Shown here one piece after another: positions 25,175-36,421 of a stretch of DNA of 64,000 bases (position 1 is the first letter of the stretch; every line of letters starts with the position of its first letter). The position numbers and the translations under genes are program-made. The stretch covers positions 1,914,273-1,978,272 of the forward strand of contig OX291561.1 of NCBI GenBank assembly GCA_946406115.1, read 5' to 3'. Below the pieces are notes generated by a model. That model made no database searches. It saw nothing but the letters and a program-made list of their open reading frames with translations, and was not told the DNA's origin. This DNA comes from Apoda limacodes. Its lineage: Eukaryota; Arthropoda; Insecta; Lepidoptera; Limacodidae.

Positions 25175-25850
25175 CTTTGCCACTATGGTGGCAAACAAGC
25201 TTGCGGTCCATCTAATGGTAAGTGGTCATCGCGGGCTATGGACGCTTGCAACACCTGGGGCATAACTCGCGGGTTGCCGTCCCTTCAAAAATCTAATAAC
25301 TTCTTTCTTGAAGAACCCCATACTGTAGTCCTTGGCATGAGCTCATTCCACAGGCTAAGCGTTCGCGATAGGAAATTTCTTTGAAACCGCACTGTACGTG
25401 ACCATTTGAGTTCTAAGGTGTGTGGTTGAATTCCCTGCTGATGATAGATAGATGTAGATAAATGATTTCTTTGTTGCACACCAAAAATTTACTTAAAACT
25501 AATTATACAACGTTATATTGGAAAGCATACAATAAGGGGGCCTTATCGCTTAAGAGCGATCTCTGCCAGGTGACCTTTGGGTAGAGGAAACATTGATCTT
25601 AAAAATAAGCCGTATAAGGTAGGTGATGCAATATAAAAAAAAAATTAAATTAAAACATAATATAGGTATATGTGAATATAAACCTACATATACAAATATA
25701 AATGATGGTGAGCGGTGCTAGGGTTGAAAATAGCCGTGGGCATCATTTCGAACAATTCATCAGATCACATCACATTATACAAGTGGTAGAACACACATAA
25801 CATATAAGTTGAGGTGTTTATTTTAGTTTTCTTTAGAAGTTTTTTCACCA
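25175..25850 (-). pseudogene. Jockey-like element, 3' fragments
   Basis: Two blocks of the family lie on the minus strand. 25175-25445 carries the 3' untranslated segment and 'TLSLWNELMPRTTVWGSSRKK'-like remnants; 25700-25850 carries upstream C-terminal sequence. About 250 unrelated bases separate them. Both are mutated. Confidence 0.65.
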
Positions 25851-25914
25851 GATGTAATGAGTGTTGATTATAGTTTCATCTTGCTTTTGATAATAATAAA
25901 TAAATAGATTGAGT

Positions 25915-26190
25915 TATAATAATAAATAAATAAATATTTTTAGACGTTACACACAGCTCTATCTGGCCCCAAAGTAAGCAAAGCTTGTGTTATGGATACC
26001 ACAAAACGGATACAAATACATATATTATAAATTACTATTTTTGAAAATACATACATTTAATGCATCAATACACCCAGACTCAAGATAAACACAATTTTTT
26101 ATCACAATAATGTTTTTCCAGTACTGATATCGAACCCACACTCTCTTAAGAGCAGCCAGCTACACTACGACCTAGGCTGCCAGGGAATAA
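25915..26190 (-). mobile_element. tRNA-derived SINE
   Basis: On the minus strand the head (26190-26115) has an A-box-like 'cctaggtcgtagtgtagc' and a B box 'gggttcgatatc'. A body follows, containing the complement of 'gctctatctggccccaaagt', and then an (AATAAATA)-type tail at 25894-25935. This layout matches a common lepidopteran SINE, transcribed by Pol III and moved by a LINE partner. Confidence 0.65.
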
Positions 26191-26199
26191 ATAGATTAT

Positions 26200-26910
26200 G
26201 TGATGTAGTTTAGTTCTCAAGTAAAAAATAGTAACAAAACCTTCAGCCATGTAATGCTCAGGTCGATTGCCCAGATATTAATTTATTTAATAAATTTCTT
26301 TTCACACAGCTGAAGAAATAACCTCCTGTATAAGCAATCCAATATTCTTAGATTTGGTAGATTTATTAGTTTGCTAACTTTACTGAGACCTTTGGATTTA
26401 ATTAAAATTATTGACATGAACATGGTGTAAAAAGACATTATAATGTCGGTTTCCAATTAAATACCAAACACAAAACCCCTTAATGAGCACATAAATGACT
26501 GCATTGCTCGCAATAATTGAGTTAAACACCTGAATGCTCAATTCGGTGGCTGCGGCGATCGTACGACAAGGGGCTCCATTGTGGCGTCAATCGGTACAAA
26601 CCTCATTTGTCATTTTAATCATAAACCATACTAGCATTTCCCTAGGGGGTGGTTTGATTGGCTGTTTTCAGTTTTTGAAATGTAAATAGCTTAATTAATC
26701 ATTTATGCTTAGTAGATCAATTAGACATCTGGTGGGGCACGATCGCCACACAGGACAAACATTTATGTGATGAATGTGTGTTTGTCTTGAGTCTTTTCTA
26801 TGTACCATATGTAAATAAATGTTTGCAAAGAAAAGGGTTTTATAAACATGATTTAAATGTTACTGACGAATAGGTTTCCTGACCTTACTCAATTAATAAA
26901 AAATTTTGTT
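26200..26910. other. Non-coding stretch upstream of the kekkon-like gene
   Basis: No coding frame. It may hold distal intron or promoter sequence of the gene that follows, but no motif is clear enough to call. Confidence 0.45.
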
Positions 26911-26918
26911 TGTTTCAG

Positions 26919-26964
26919 ATATGAACTCCGTCTGAGATCCAAGACTTTGCTGAAATAGATTTCG
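26919..26964 (+). other. Probable 5' non-coding exon of the kekkon-like gene
   Basis: A 46-base segment is bounded by a pyrimidine-rich acceptor (tttgtttgtttcag, ending 26918) and a donor (gtaaga from 26965). The only ATG in it opens a frame of four codons, so it would be untranslated. Its use is inferred from the splice signals; the exon further upstream is not identified. Confidence 0.4.
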
Positions 26965-27254
26965 GTAAGAAAATTTAGAAATTTAAATAAATTACTCACT
27001 CTTTACTTCTTTTTTTAATAATTATAATCCTAATTTTATATTTAAATATTATTTTGTCCTGCATCCTTGGCAAAGCTTGTGTATTATTTTATTAAAAAAG
27101 GTTTTATGAATTTGATACGTTCACCGAGGGAACCGTGCAAACTAGATACATTTTTAATTTTTTGTATTGCTAATGTGGTAAACAACCATACCATTAGCAT
27201 GATATTTATTATAAATACTCCTTATAATTAAAAAAGACTACAGAAATAACACAG

Positions 27255-27415
27255 TTGTCTCTTTGGCGTCCACCCGTTTGCGACAAAACTATCTTAAGTT
27301 GTGCCTTTTCTGAATATTGCTTGTGCAACCACATATACTATATATACAAGCAATATTCAGAAAAGGCACAACTTAAGATAGTTTTGTCGCAAACGGCTGA
27401 ATGCCAAAGAGACAA
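27255..27415. mobile_element. Long hairpin, MITE-like, in the kekkon-like intron
   Basis: Two arms of about 70 bases are near-perfect inverse complements. The left arm starts 'ttgtctctttggc', the right arm ends 'gccaaagagacaa', and the central loop is near 27330-27345. No target duplication was found at the ends. An (AT)n run follows at 27438-27468. It has no coding potential. It could be a foldback MITE or the source of a hairpin RNA. Confidence 0.7.
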
Positions 27416-27433
27416 TATACTAATATATACTTA

Positions 27434-27437
<4 letters not shown>

Positions 27438-27468
<31 letters not shown>
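27438..27468. repeat. (AT)n microsatellite
   Basis: Uninterrupted AT dinucleotides. Confidence 0.9.
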
Positions 27469-28134
27469 ATTAAAGATATTGACAGTTTCCACTTTATTAT
27501 TTTACTCTAAACTAATAAATATAAGTGTTTGGATATACGTGCGGATATTATTTACTATTTATAACTGCTGTGTCGTTTAATAGATACAATAAATTAGGTT
27601 GCTATGTTTGATGAAATTATGAACTATTATTGTATTTTTTTTCCGCAATAGGTATATAAGCCGACGAAGTGGAGATGGAAAACTAAATTACATGAAATCT
27701 TACGTTATCCACACTCACGATTTCCCAGAAACCATTTATCGTCTCATAATTCGGAATTCAATTTCGATTCAAAATCAATAAGATTTATAGTCCGCCATAC
27801 TTTTTAGCAAAGCTACAACTGTAGCTGGCTAGATTTGTGTAATAAAATGACAAAAAACTAATTCTGTTTAAATTCTTTGAAATTTCTAATAAAATACCGA
27901 CATTGTCGTGATTTATGCGGCATCTTAGATAAATTTTCTTGTCTTTTTAATTTCCTGTTTGTATCACGTGCAACGTCGGGGAACTCACCTACTGATTTCG
28001 ATGTGTAATAAGTAGTAGTATTGAAGCACAATGTGCCCTCAATCTTTTCCATTGTTTCAGGATACCAATGCGTCCAGCGACAATATACAGTCAGGAATGC
28101 AACGACACGTGGCAATGACCAGTGTCATTACAAA

Positions 28135-31126
28135 ATGGCTCATAAACATTGGGAGACATGGATGAAATTCGCTTACCTGCCCGTCCTGCTATTGTCAACC
28201 ACCGTCGCAGATTTCACCACAGAATGCCAGAGGCCATGTGATTGCAGATGGCAATCAGGAAATAAAGCTGCAATTTGCTCAAATTCAAGTCTAAAAACTG
28301 TACCAGCTAACCTAAGCAGTGACATACAAATACTAGACCTATCAAACAATCATTTAAGAGCTCTTAGTGAAGAAGAATTCAAAAAAGTTGGCCTAAGTAA
28401 TCTTAAAAAGTTATTTTTGAAGGATTGCTATATAGAATCTGTTCATAAAATGGCTTTTACAACATTAGCGATCATGATTGAACTAGACTTATCTAGAAAC
28501 CGAATACGACATATCCACCAAGACACATTCAGGGGTACTGAGAAACTGAGATTAATAAACTTGAGCCATAACTTAATTGATAAGCTAGAGGACGGGCTAT
28601 TTCGTAATTTGAAATATCTCCAGAAGGTAGAGTTGAGTAGTAACAGGATAGTGAAAATCGGAACTAAAGCGTTCGTAAACTTACCTCAACTAAAGATACT
28701 TCGAATCGATGGGAATAACTTAAGTCATATGAAACCTGAAACTCTGATGGCTTTGAATAATTTATCGGGCTTAGATTTACATAATAACCCTTGGCGATGT
28801 GACTGTAATTTACAAACTTTCAGGGAATGGGTTATGAGTCATAATTTATACACCCCTCCTACGGCTTGTACTGAGCCACCAGTTATTACGGGAAAACTAT
28901 GGAATGAATTAGATTCCTCAAACTTTGCGTGTCGACCCACTATACTTGAACCTTTACCAGATACCACGCTTAGAGCTTACGAAGAAAATGTTACTTTAAT
29001 ATGCAAAGTCGTAGGTAATCCAACACCTGAAGTTGTTTGGCGATTTAATGGTAAGATGATTGAAATGAGAACGTTTGGTGAAATTAGATATGTTGTATCG
29101 GAGAATACTATGGATCTCATACGTTGGGTTAATTTAACAATATTATACGCCCGATATAGTGATAGAGGGAACTATACCTGTGTAGCTGAGAACCCTGGAG
29201 GACGTGATGAAAAATCCCTTATACTTATCTTGTCTAAATATGGTGCAATTGGAACTATAGCCGGGTTAGACACTGATTCGTTTGCAATCTTAGTGGGTTG
29301 CTTTATTGCTATTGTCGTTATATTCGGAGCGGCGTCAATATTTTTTTATTTCACAACGCAGAAACATGATTCTAAAAGAATGATTAAAACACATACAAGT
29401 TCTTCAAATGGTGAAGCGTTGATAGAAGGATCTATGGCTTCCGAATTAGAGAAAGGAAATAAGGTTGAAATAAATCCAGTAATAAAACCTCAGAGAAAAT
29501 ACGATGCGCAACCGTCTTTAACAAGTCAAGTAAATGAGATGTCAGAACTCAACAAAACTTTATTAGACAACGAATTAGGTTTAGGTAAGTAAACTTTTGT
29601 CCTTATTTATATGATACATTTTAAAATTAATACGCTTATCTTATTATGGCCATTAAAAAAAAAAGTTATTATAAATTAAGGTAGTTCTTTTATAAACGTT
29701 TAAAATGCCTTACAAATTGTGAATTTAAAAAGTCCATGTCTTTTCACCTAGATACCTTATAAATTGAAAAGTTAAAGACATGAGCGTCCTGTATATCTTT
29801 TTATTCGAATCTCAACTTCATAATATAACTGGCTACGGAGCAAGCACGATTAAAAAATTAAAAATTAAATAGTAAATATGTTGTTTACAGCCAAAAAGCA
29901 AAATTAAATCTAAAATTAAATTAACAAATTTATCACATCGTCTGGTTATCACTATATAGGCGACAAAAGGACTGGCGCTTTTCTTGCTCAGAGAATCAGC
30001 ATATATTTGCAAACTGTCACATAGACAATCAATTTTTAACATTATTTTTAATTTTCAGATGATTTTATGATTAATTTTGCTTTTAATGTTTGGGTATATT
30101 AAGTACATCCATGAGGAAAGGTATTTTTGTGACTTATCATTTGAATATTTACCAATATATTGACTCATTTTACTAGTACATATTCCAAATCATAACTTCA
30201 TATTAAATTTCTTTTCAGCGTCCAACGAAGATAGCAGTTGTTACTTAGATGCACATTTGCCAAATTTATCACAAGAACTAACTGAACGAATATCACGCGA
30301 TCAGACATACCCTCCAGATCTTTTAACATTTCCACTTCGTGGAGGATCTCAAATTTCTCCAGCCAGCGGTACATCATCGGGACAAGACAGACCTAGATCA
30401 AGCCAAACTCAAAAAGAAAGTCCAATTAAATCACCAGGGTATACAGTGACAGGTACGGGCCCTAGTTTTCATAAAAGATTCCAATCACCCAACTCTCAAG
30501 GCGCAGAGTCTCTTTCTAGTCCTAGAGGTGGTTATGTCACTCTTCCAAGGAGACCAAAAATGAATTGGTTCCCAGAACACTATTTGCAGCCTCAAATCTT
30601 TTCAACAATAAATGGAGTAATTCCTTACCAGGATAACTTTAGCATGAGGTTGTTTGGACATGGAAATAATTACTATAGTTTAAATAAAAGTGAATTGGAC
30701 TTAGGACCTGTTAGTAAAATGAGCCAGAGTTTCCATACCGACTCTGGGGAACTAGAACCGGCTCCATCTCCAGCACCTGGAACTCCGCACGCTCATATCC
30801 CTAGAAACAGTATTAGTTCGCCAAACATTCATAATCAGTTACAAGCATTACAAGCTTTATCAATGAATTCAATTGATGCTGTCCAAGGAAGATTTGTGAA
30901 AAGTTCAAACCAAAGACCTTTAAAAGTCGTGTTAAAAGAAAATGAATACTTATTTAAGAGTTCCTCAAGAGATTTAAAACTAGACTATGGTGTAAATATC
31001 GTCAGTGATACTTTAGGTAGGACACGAACAGCGCCCAAACCTCTCCCAAAACCAAGAAAAAGAAACTTAAACGAACTGAAAGATCCATTATTTTTAAATA
31101 ACAGCGAAACGGCTACACAAGTATGA
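28135..31126 (+). CDS. Kekkon-like LRR-Ig transmembrane protein
   Basis: There are two coding exons: 28135-29584 and 30219-31126. The second starts after tttcag and restores the frame at an Ala codon. The exon containing the start opens after tttcag at 28061. The product is 785 residues. Residues 11-26 look like a signal peptide. A cysteine-rich LRR N-cap (C31-C48) comes first, then about six leucine-rich repeats (60-215) and a C-cap with 'NPWRCDCNL' (218-268). One Ig domain (about 270-366) has Cys290 and Cys349 in 'GNYTCVAENPGG', and a single membrane helix spans about 383-406. The long cytoplasmic tail ends T-Q-V, a class I PDZ ligand. This order defines the insect kekkon family, type I neuronal/epithelial receptors; Drosophila Kek1 restrains EGFR. 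An in-frame Met at 28162 is an alternative start. The orthologue number cannot be assigned by eye. Confidence 0.9.
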
Positions 31127-31590
31127 CTTTCATAGCAATTGAGCGTTTCAATTTCAATAATTGAATATTCATAGTTTTTTTACGTAGGTAACATTTATAT
31201 GAATTGAAATCTAATCGCTTGCATTAAGAGAATTTTTTTTTTTATTCAATCACACTTAGTTGAAAATTTTCGTTTATAATTCTTTATATTTGATTGTGTA
31301 TGTTACTAAGCAGTTTAAAATTTCTTTGGCTAGCAAGTGGAATATTACTCTTGTTATCAAATTAAAAATTTTTTAGTAAGCTTTTTTAAAAATATTGCTA
31401 TCAATTTGAAAGCACATGTATCTAAATTTCATTTGATCCTTACTTGAGTTTTAATTAATAATTTGTATTATTAAGGTTTTTTTTTCCAAAAGACAAAAAC
31501 TGATATTTAAACTTGTATCAAGAATTCAATGTTGAAATATATTGTTTTTATGGTCCTATATATATAAATTTTATATATCTTACCAAAACA
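31127..31590 (+). other. Likely 3' untranslated region, kekkon-like gene
   Basis: AT-rich sequence after the stop at 31126. No clear poly(A) signal can be chosen. Confidence 0.35.
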
Positions 31591-31848
31591 GGGCCAAATG
31601 GCGCAGTGGTAGAGCGTAAGGCTGCCATGTCGCAGGTCCCGGGTTCGATTACCAGTAAAGGCAACCAATATTGTTATAATTTGTAAATTGTCAAGTTGTG
31701 TCCACTCTTATTAGTGCCCGCTTCGTTGTTCGTGGGTTAGAATATCATTTGTGAAACGTGGACGTTACAAGCATAGCATACAATCGTAATATCTCCGACA
31801 CCCGTTTGTCAATAAATGTCGTGATGGTACAATATACTGGTGGTGGGT
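31591..31848 (+). mobile_element. tRNA-derived SINE
   Basis: It starts 'gggccaaatggcgcagtggt', with an A box at 'tggcgcagtgg' and a B box 'gggttcgatta' about 45 bases later. The acceptor and T stems mispair, so it is a SINE head and not a tRNA gene. An unrelated body follows up to the Helitron. Confidence 0.6.
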
Positions 31849-32110
31849 AATATTATAAATGTTCACGCTTTACCCACTGGACGGATCGGGATAAAACTTG
31901 GCATACATATAGGTTAGGTCCTGGAGTAGCGTATTTATCCCTAAAAATTTAAAACTTCCTGCGGGAATAGCTATAACAGAGTTAAACGAGCTATTGCTGC
32001 ACCTATAGCAATTCACTGGTATAACTTATTAATTTAATTGGAGTTAATAAAGGAGTTCCACGCCGATAACCGCCGATTAAGGGCGGGCGGAGCCGCTGGC
32101 AAAGCCTAGT
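31849..32110 (+). mobile_element. Non-autonomous Helitron (Lep1-like)
   Basis: It begins 'taatattataaatg', continues with a typical 'actggacggatcgggataaa' body, and ends with a GC palindrome ('gggcgggcggagccgctgg') followed by CTAGT at 32106-32110. It is the same type as 4220-4476. No coding sequence and no inverted repeats. Confidence 0.7.
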
Positions 32111-33280
32111 AATATAATAATTTCGGAAACGTAAATAATAAAATTATAATTTTTTTTGTGTTTTTGTGTTTTGGTTTTCGGAAATGAAGAATCTAAATCC
32201 TTTAAAGATTTATATTTAATAGAATCATTGAATTTTATATTAAGTAAAAATCATTTATGAAACAACAATGAGGAGTAACAATGAGTTTAAGTTTTAAAAT
32301 TATGATAGAATTGAATAAATTGGTGCTTATGAGAATAATAAATGAAAATTGAATATAAACTTCCATGCTGTAAAATGTTGTGTTGAATTATAAAAAATAC
32401 TATAGATGAATGTAAAATAAGAAATGTTAAATATACATAGTTCACATGTATAGCTAGCTCATTTGAAAAATCTTGTTTAATATTCATTAAAAAGAAAACA
32501 ACAAAACTTTATAAAAGGTTCTATGCTATTACGTTGATTGCATTTTATTATATAATACTGATACGTTAACCACAGTTGTATAATATGTAAATATTAAGTA
32601 ACGTTAGATATGGTAAGGAAGTAAAATATAAATATTGTACATTACATGTGAAAATGAATGAATGAGTGTCAGAAGGACCAAGAGATGTGAGCGGAAGTAA
32701 ATAAACAACAACTTTATGAATTATTATTATTATTGAAAATAAAAATATTTGAAAATTTCTACGCAGTTTGATTTTCCAGATCACCTTTATTAGTCACGGT
32801 GACAAACAAGCAAGCAGACATCACAACTTTTTATCTTAACTTTTCATACAGCAGATTTTACAATTTACTTTTCTCTATATCATGCATAATATTAATGATG
32901 GTATTACTACCAATACACTCACTTGCGTCTTATCACTTTATTTATTTTTCTTGCAGTTAACAAAACGTTATTTTCAGTTTATGACGTTAGAAACTAGTAC
33001 CATTAGTATAATCAATATTATGATAATTTATTGTCTAGTCCGTAAATATACCGTTTGTAGTGGAGTGTTTCTAAAAAAACGCTACGTCATTTGAGGAAGT
33101 CTTTGAGTAAGATATATCGTTTCCGGACATTTCGCCTTTGATGTGTAAAGGTATTGTAATGTAGGCTTTTTGTGTGGTTTATTTTACCATATTTATGACT
33201 ATTTATTAATTCTTTTAATGTTGTTTTTTTTTTCCAACTTTTACAAGAAATACTCACCACGAACTATTAGTTAAATAAAA
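32111..33280. other. Non-coding flank left of the Polinton
   Basis: AT-rich, with only shadow frames. No 6-base duplication matching the right flank was found next to 33281. Confidence 0.5.
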
Positions 33281-33885
33281 TCAAACCTCCTTAGATTAAA
33301 CAGTTTAAAGTGAAGGATATTACTATCACTAGAACATAGTTTTATTCTGTGCTAGAATGATGCAGCGATGCACGAAATATTTGAATCCACTGTTACCAAA
33401 AAAAACATTTTTTTAATAAAGTATACTTTTTACAAGATTTTCTTTTCTAGTATTGTTGGTGGTATTACTATCATTGCAGACCGTTGGTTAAGTAAATTCT
33501 ACAAAAATTAGTAGTTAAATGACGGTACAAAAGTGCTGTTTAGATTTTTCAGTTCGACTCAATTTACCTCTGGGCTAAAAATATGACATTTTAATATTTT
33601 TATTACGATGTGCTTAGTGACCTACACAGGGTTAATACAAGAAACAAGGATAAATTGGAAGTTCCAAAATATCGTCTTCAAAAGACGACAAAAAAAAAAG
33701 TTAAAATAATCCTTTCGTTATAAAAAGTATTTTTTTTTTCAGAACATGTTAATTTACCCTCGAATAAATTAAAAGTCTCTATAAAGCTGACGTAGCCAAG
33801 TCATAAGGCCACGATGCGACTTATACCACATTTTTTTGCTATTTCTTTGGTAATTTTTTGCCAAAAAATTGATTTTTTTGCTCTA

Positions 33886-33955
33886 CCGGTTCCGAGATAC
33901 CATGGTCCTGCTAGCTTTAGACTAAAGCTAGCGTAGCCACCTTCGTATCTCCGGA
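33886..33955. promoter_or_regulatory. Palindromic hairpin in the left repeat
   Basis: A perfect 23-base palindrome with a one-base centre (33910-33932, half-site 'gctagctttag') lies inside a wider imperfect inverted repeat whose arms are 'ccggttccgagatac' and 'gtatctccgg'. The same structure is at 50763-50832. Its role is unknown; an origin, packaging or recombination signal is possible. Confidence 0.6.
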
Positions 33956-34371
33956 TCTATTGCACCTATCAACACGAGGTTTGCACCCTATTATTTTGCT
34001 ATTACTTATAAAGTATGGTTACGTTGAAACTAAAAAAATACGAACTTGTTCAAATAACACATATTGATTTTGTAATTACTATTGCCAAATTATATAATAC
34101 TTTAGAGGTAAATACGCAAAAAAACCATAAGTCCTTTTGTCGTAAGCTTGTGCTAACTTATTAACTTGGATCACTGCATATTGATTAACATTTTTGTATT
34201 AATACGTAACGAAAGGCCGTTCCACAACCGATGCAGTAGTGGCACCAAATTTAAAGCCTGGGAGGATTCAAGTAGTAGGGAGGTACGGGAACTGGCTCAA
34301 CTTTGAGGGGCCTCTGAGGGGGTTATTGGGGGCCCGCGAAAAAGCTCTCTACACACTCGCGGATCATATGT

Positions 34372-34600
34372 GAATCAACTTTATTCGCGGTCTAATTATT
34401 TTAATTCGCGGTCCAATTATTTTAATTCGCGTGTGGGTCAATTTTATTCGCGGTCTAATTATTTTAATTCGCGTGTGGATCAATTTTATTCGCGGTCTCA
34501 TTATTTTCATTCGCGTGTGGATCAACTTTGTTCGCGATCTAATTATTTTAATTCGCGGTCCAATTATTTTAATTCGCTTGTGGATCAACTTTATTCGCGG
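34372..34600. repeat. TIR minisatellite, left copy
   Basis: Tandem units of about 27 and 42 bases are built from 'attcgcggtctaattatttt' and 'gtgtggatcaa' modules. Open frames on both strands (for instance an R-I-K-I-I-x-P repeat) follow from the repeat and are not taken as genes. The mirror copy is at 50125-50355. Confidence 0.85.
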
Positions 34601-35259
34601 TTCTATGAAATGTTCTGCGTGCAGTGTCAACAATGGTTTTTAACAACAATAGATAATTCATTATTTAGTTTCTTTCAGTTTCTTTTATCTACGAGGTTTA
34701 ATTTTTTGTAAGTCTCTGTGGGTAGCAACGATTTCTGGTAATAATGAATTGTAATAACAATAAGACGTTGATTTATTTCTTAAATGCCGTGGGAGGTCCC
34801 TGCTAACAGGTTGATACATGTTTTACTACGAAGAGGCGTCATCTTTAGAAATTTTTTCAATTGAAATTATTTATTTAAGCTCTGTGACAAGCAAATACAG
34901 CTACTTACAATGCCAATATGGATTGTGATAACAAAAGATAACTTATTGTTTGGTGTCCTTTATTTTGAACTTAAGCTTTAAAATTAAGACGACAGATTAT
35001 TTCTTCAATGCACTTCCGAGGAGGTCTGTTAACAATTAGACACATGTTATCTATAGAAATATTTTCTATTAAAAATATTTATTTAAGCTCTTCGTCATGC
35101 AAACATTCCGATACCAGGTACTTACAATGCCAATATGAATTGAGTGATAACAATAGATGGCTTATTGTTTAGTTTTTTTTTTTTCCGACGTTGATTCATA
35201 TCGTGTGAGGTCTCTGTCATATCCTGTTGGAACACGCAAAGACATGTAGGCTATAACCA

Positions 35260-35300
35260 TATATATAAGGAACCACAGTAAAATTCACACTGCAGTCTTA
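35260..35300 (+). promoter_or_regulatory. TATA box and initiator in the left repeat
   Basis: 'tatatataag' lies at 35260-35269. 'gcagtctt' at 35292-35299 resembles an arthropod initiator, about 30 bases downstream. The first ATG (35353) follows about 60 bases later and opens the two-exon gene. The mirror copy of the TATA box is at 49457-49466. Confidence 0.55.
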
Positions 35301-35352
35301 TTCGTGAGTTTCAAAGTTATACCTACAGTGTTTTGTGTTCATATTCCATCAA

Positions 35353-36421
35353 ATGGAGGTAAGTTTAATTACTTAATTTTCTCGATAGTGTATGTTTTAT
35401 TGTTTTTTCATAATGTATGTGTGTAATTGTTTTATTATTGTCCTGTTTGGTCAAGTGGTTAGTGCAGCTAGCTGCGGAGCCAAGGGTCACGGGTTCGAAT
35501 CCCACAAGGAGCAGGTGTTTTTTGTGATGATTAAACATTTGTTACCGAATCATGGATGTTGTTTATATGTAGTCTATGTACTGATATTCTATGGTTGTTG
35601 TTTCTGGTTACCATAACACAAGTTTAATACTTAGCTTGGGGTCGGAACCATCTATGTGTATACGTTTATGTATATTATTTTATAACGGTATTACATAATT
35701 AGCGTCTAACCAATAGTTAAAGTACTGAGTTCCAATATTATTATTTTTTTTTCTCTTATGTGCTTGTAACAGCAATTAATGTGTGTTAGTATATTATTCA
35801 ATCGAATCAAATAGTGAAGTTTGTTTGTTTATTGTTCTTTAACCCAGCAATAGAGATTATTAGCACTATAAGGAAATTTTATTAATACAATTTTATTAAT
35901 TTCATTTTTATTAACTTATTGTTTTATAATTTTTATTGTTCCAGCCTTTATCCCCGGAAAATTATACGTTAAAAAATTATTACTTTCCTTTGGATATGAG
36001 TCAAGAAGAAACTAAAGACTGTACTATTCAAAAAAATTTGAAAAGCACAACAAAGCGGAATATCAAAAGTATTGACGCATTTTTTGAAAATCCTAAGAAA
36101 AGAAAATCTCAAGCAAAGTCTTCGTGTGTCAGTCAAGGCAATGAAAATGGAATCTCTTATATTTCTACCAATAATGACGACACAACGTCTGCAAGTCACC
36201 TATTAAAAATTGAAATATATAATATGAAAAAGATAAAGGACATACCAGCTGAAGATCATTGGAAATACGCAGACTTAAAAGTTAAATATTATACACAATC
36301 ACAAGACGACCAGCATTATCTAAGTACCCGGGATTCCATATATAATATTACAAAACAAATAGCAATGAACTGTGATTGTAAAAAGTTCTTCATTGAAACT
36401 AAAGATAAGCGGGGATATTAA
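35353..36421 (+). CDS. TIR-encoded two-exon gene, unknown function (left)
   Basis: Exon 1 is only two codons (35353-35358, Met-Glu) ending at gtaagt. Exon 2 (35945-36421) follows a ttgttccag acceptor in the same phase. The product would have 160 residues. It is hydrophilic, with no signal peptide or membrane segment. Residues 42-49 read I-K-S-I-D-A-F-F, close to a PCNA-interacting (PIP) box whose first Gln is replaced. A basic stretch K-K-R-K at 53-56 places Lys at +4, as in PIP degrons, and could also serve as a nuclear signal. A C-x-C near the end (CDCKKFF) is notable. I do not recognise a family; a role in recruiting host replication factors is inference only. The right repeat encodes the same protein with one visible change (Gln to His in YYTQSQDDQ). 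Confidence 0.65.
35442..35515 (+). ncRNA. tRNA-like Pol III sequence in the TIR intron (left)
   Basis: 74 bases with a consensus A box (tggtcaagtgg, 35448-35458) and B box (ggttcgaatcc). The ends can pair as a 7-bp acceptor-like stem (cctgttt with gagcagg, two wobble pairs), but the T stem has two mismatches and no standard anticodon arm forms. It is therefore a tRNA-derived sequence and not a normal tRNA gene. It lies inside the intron of the TIR gene, same strand, and is conserved in both repeats. Confidence 0.55.

Noticed and set aside
27438..27468. Polinton or replication origin signal in the AT run
   Set aside because: Simple (AT)n microsatellite next to a MITE-like hairpin; no further support.
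34364..34711. Repetitive open frames on both strands (R-I-K-I-I-x-P and S-R-S-N-Y-F-N repeats), also at 50015-50362
   Set aside because: They arise from the minisatellite unit length and AT/CG pattern; no start context, no domain, and they overlap each other on opposite strands.
35442..35515. Functional tRNA gene
   Set aside because: Internal promoter boxes are good, but the T stem has two mismatches, an anticodon stem does not form, and the acceptor pairing needs a shifted register.
35392..35616. 74-codon frame across the tRNA-like sequence, mirrored at 49110-49334
   Set aside because: It lies inside the predicted intron and over the Pol III boxes; the composition looks like translated non-coding DNA.
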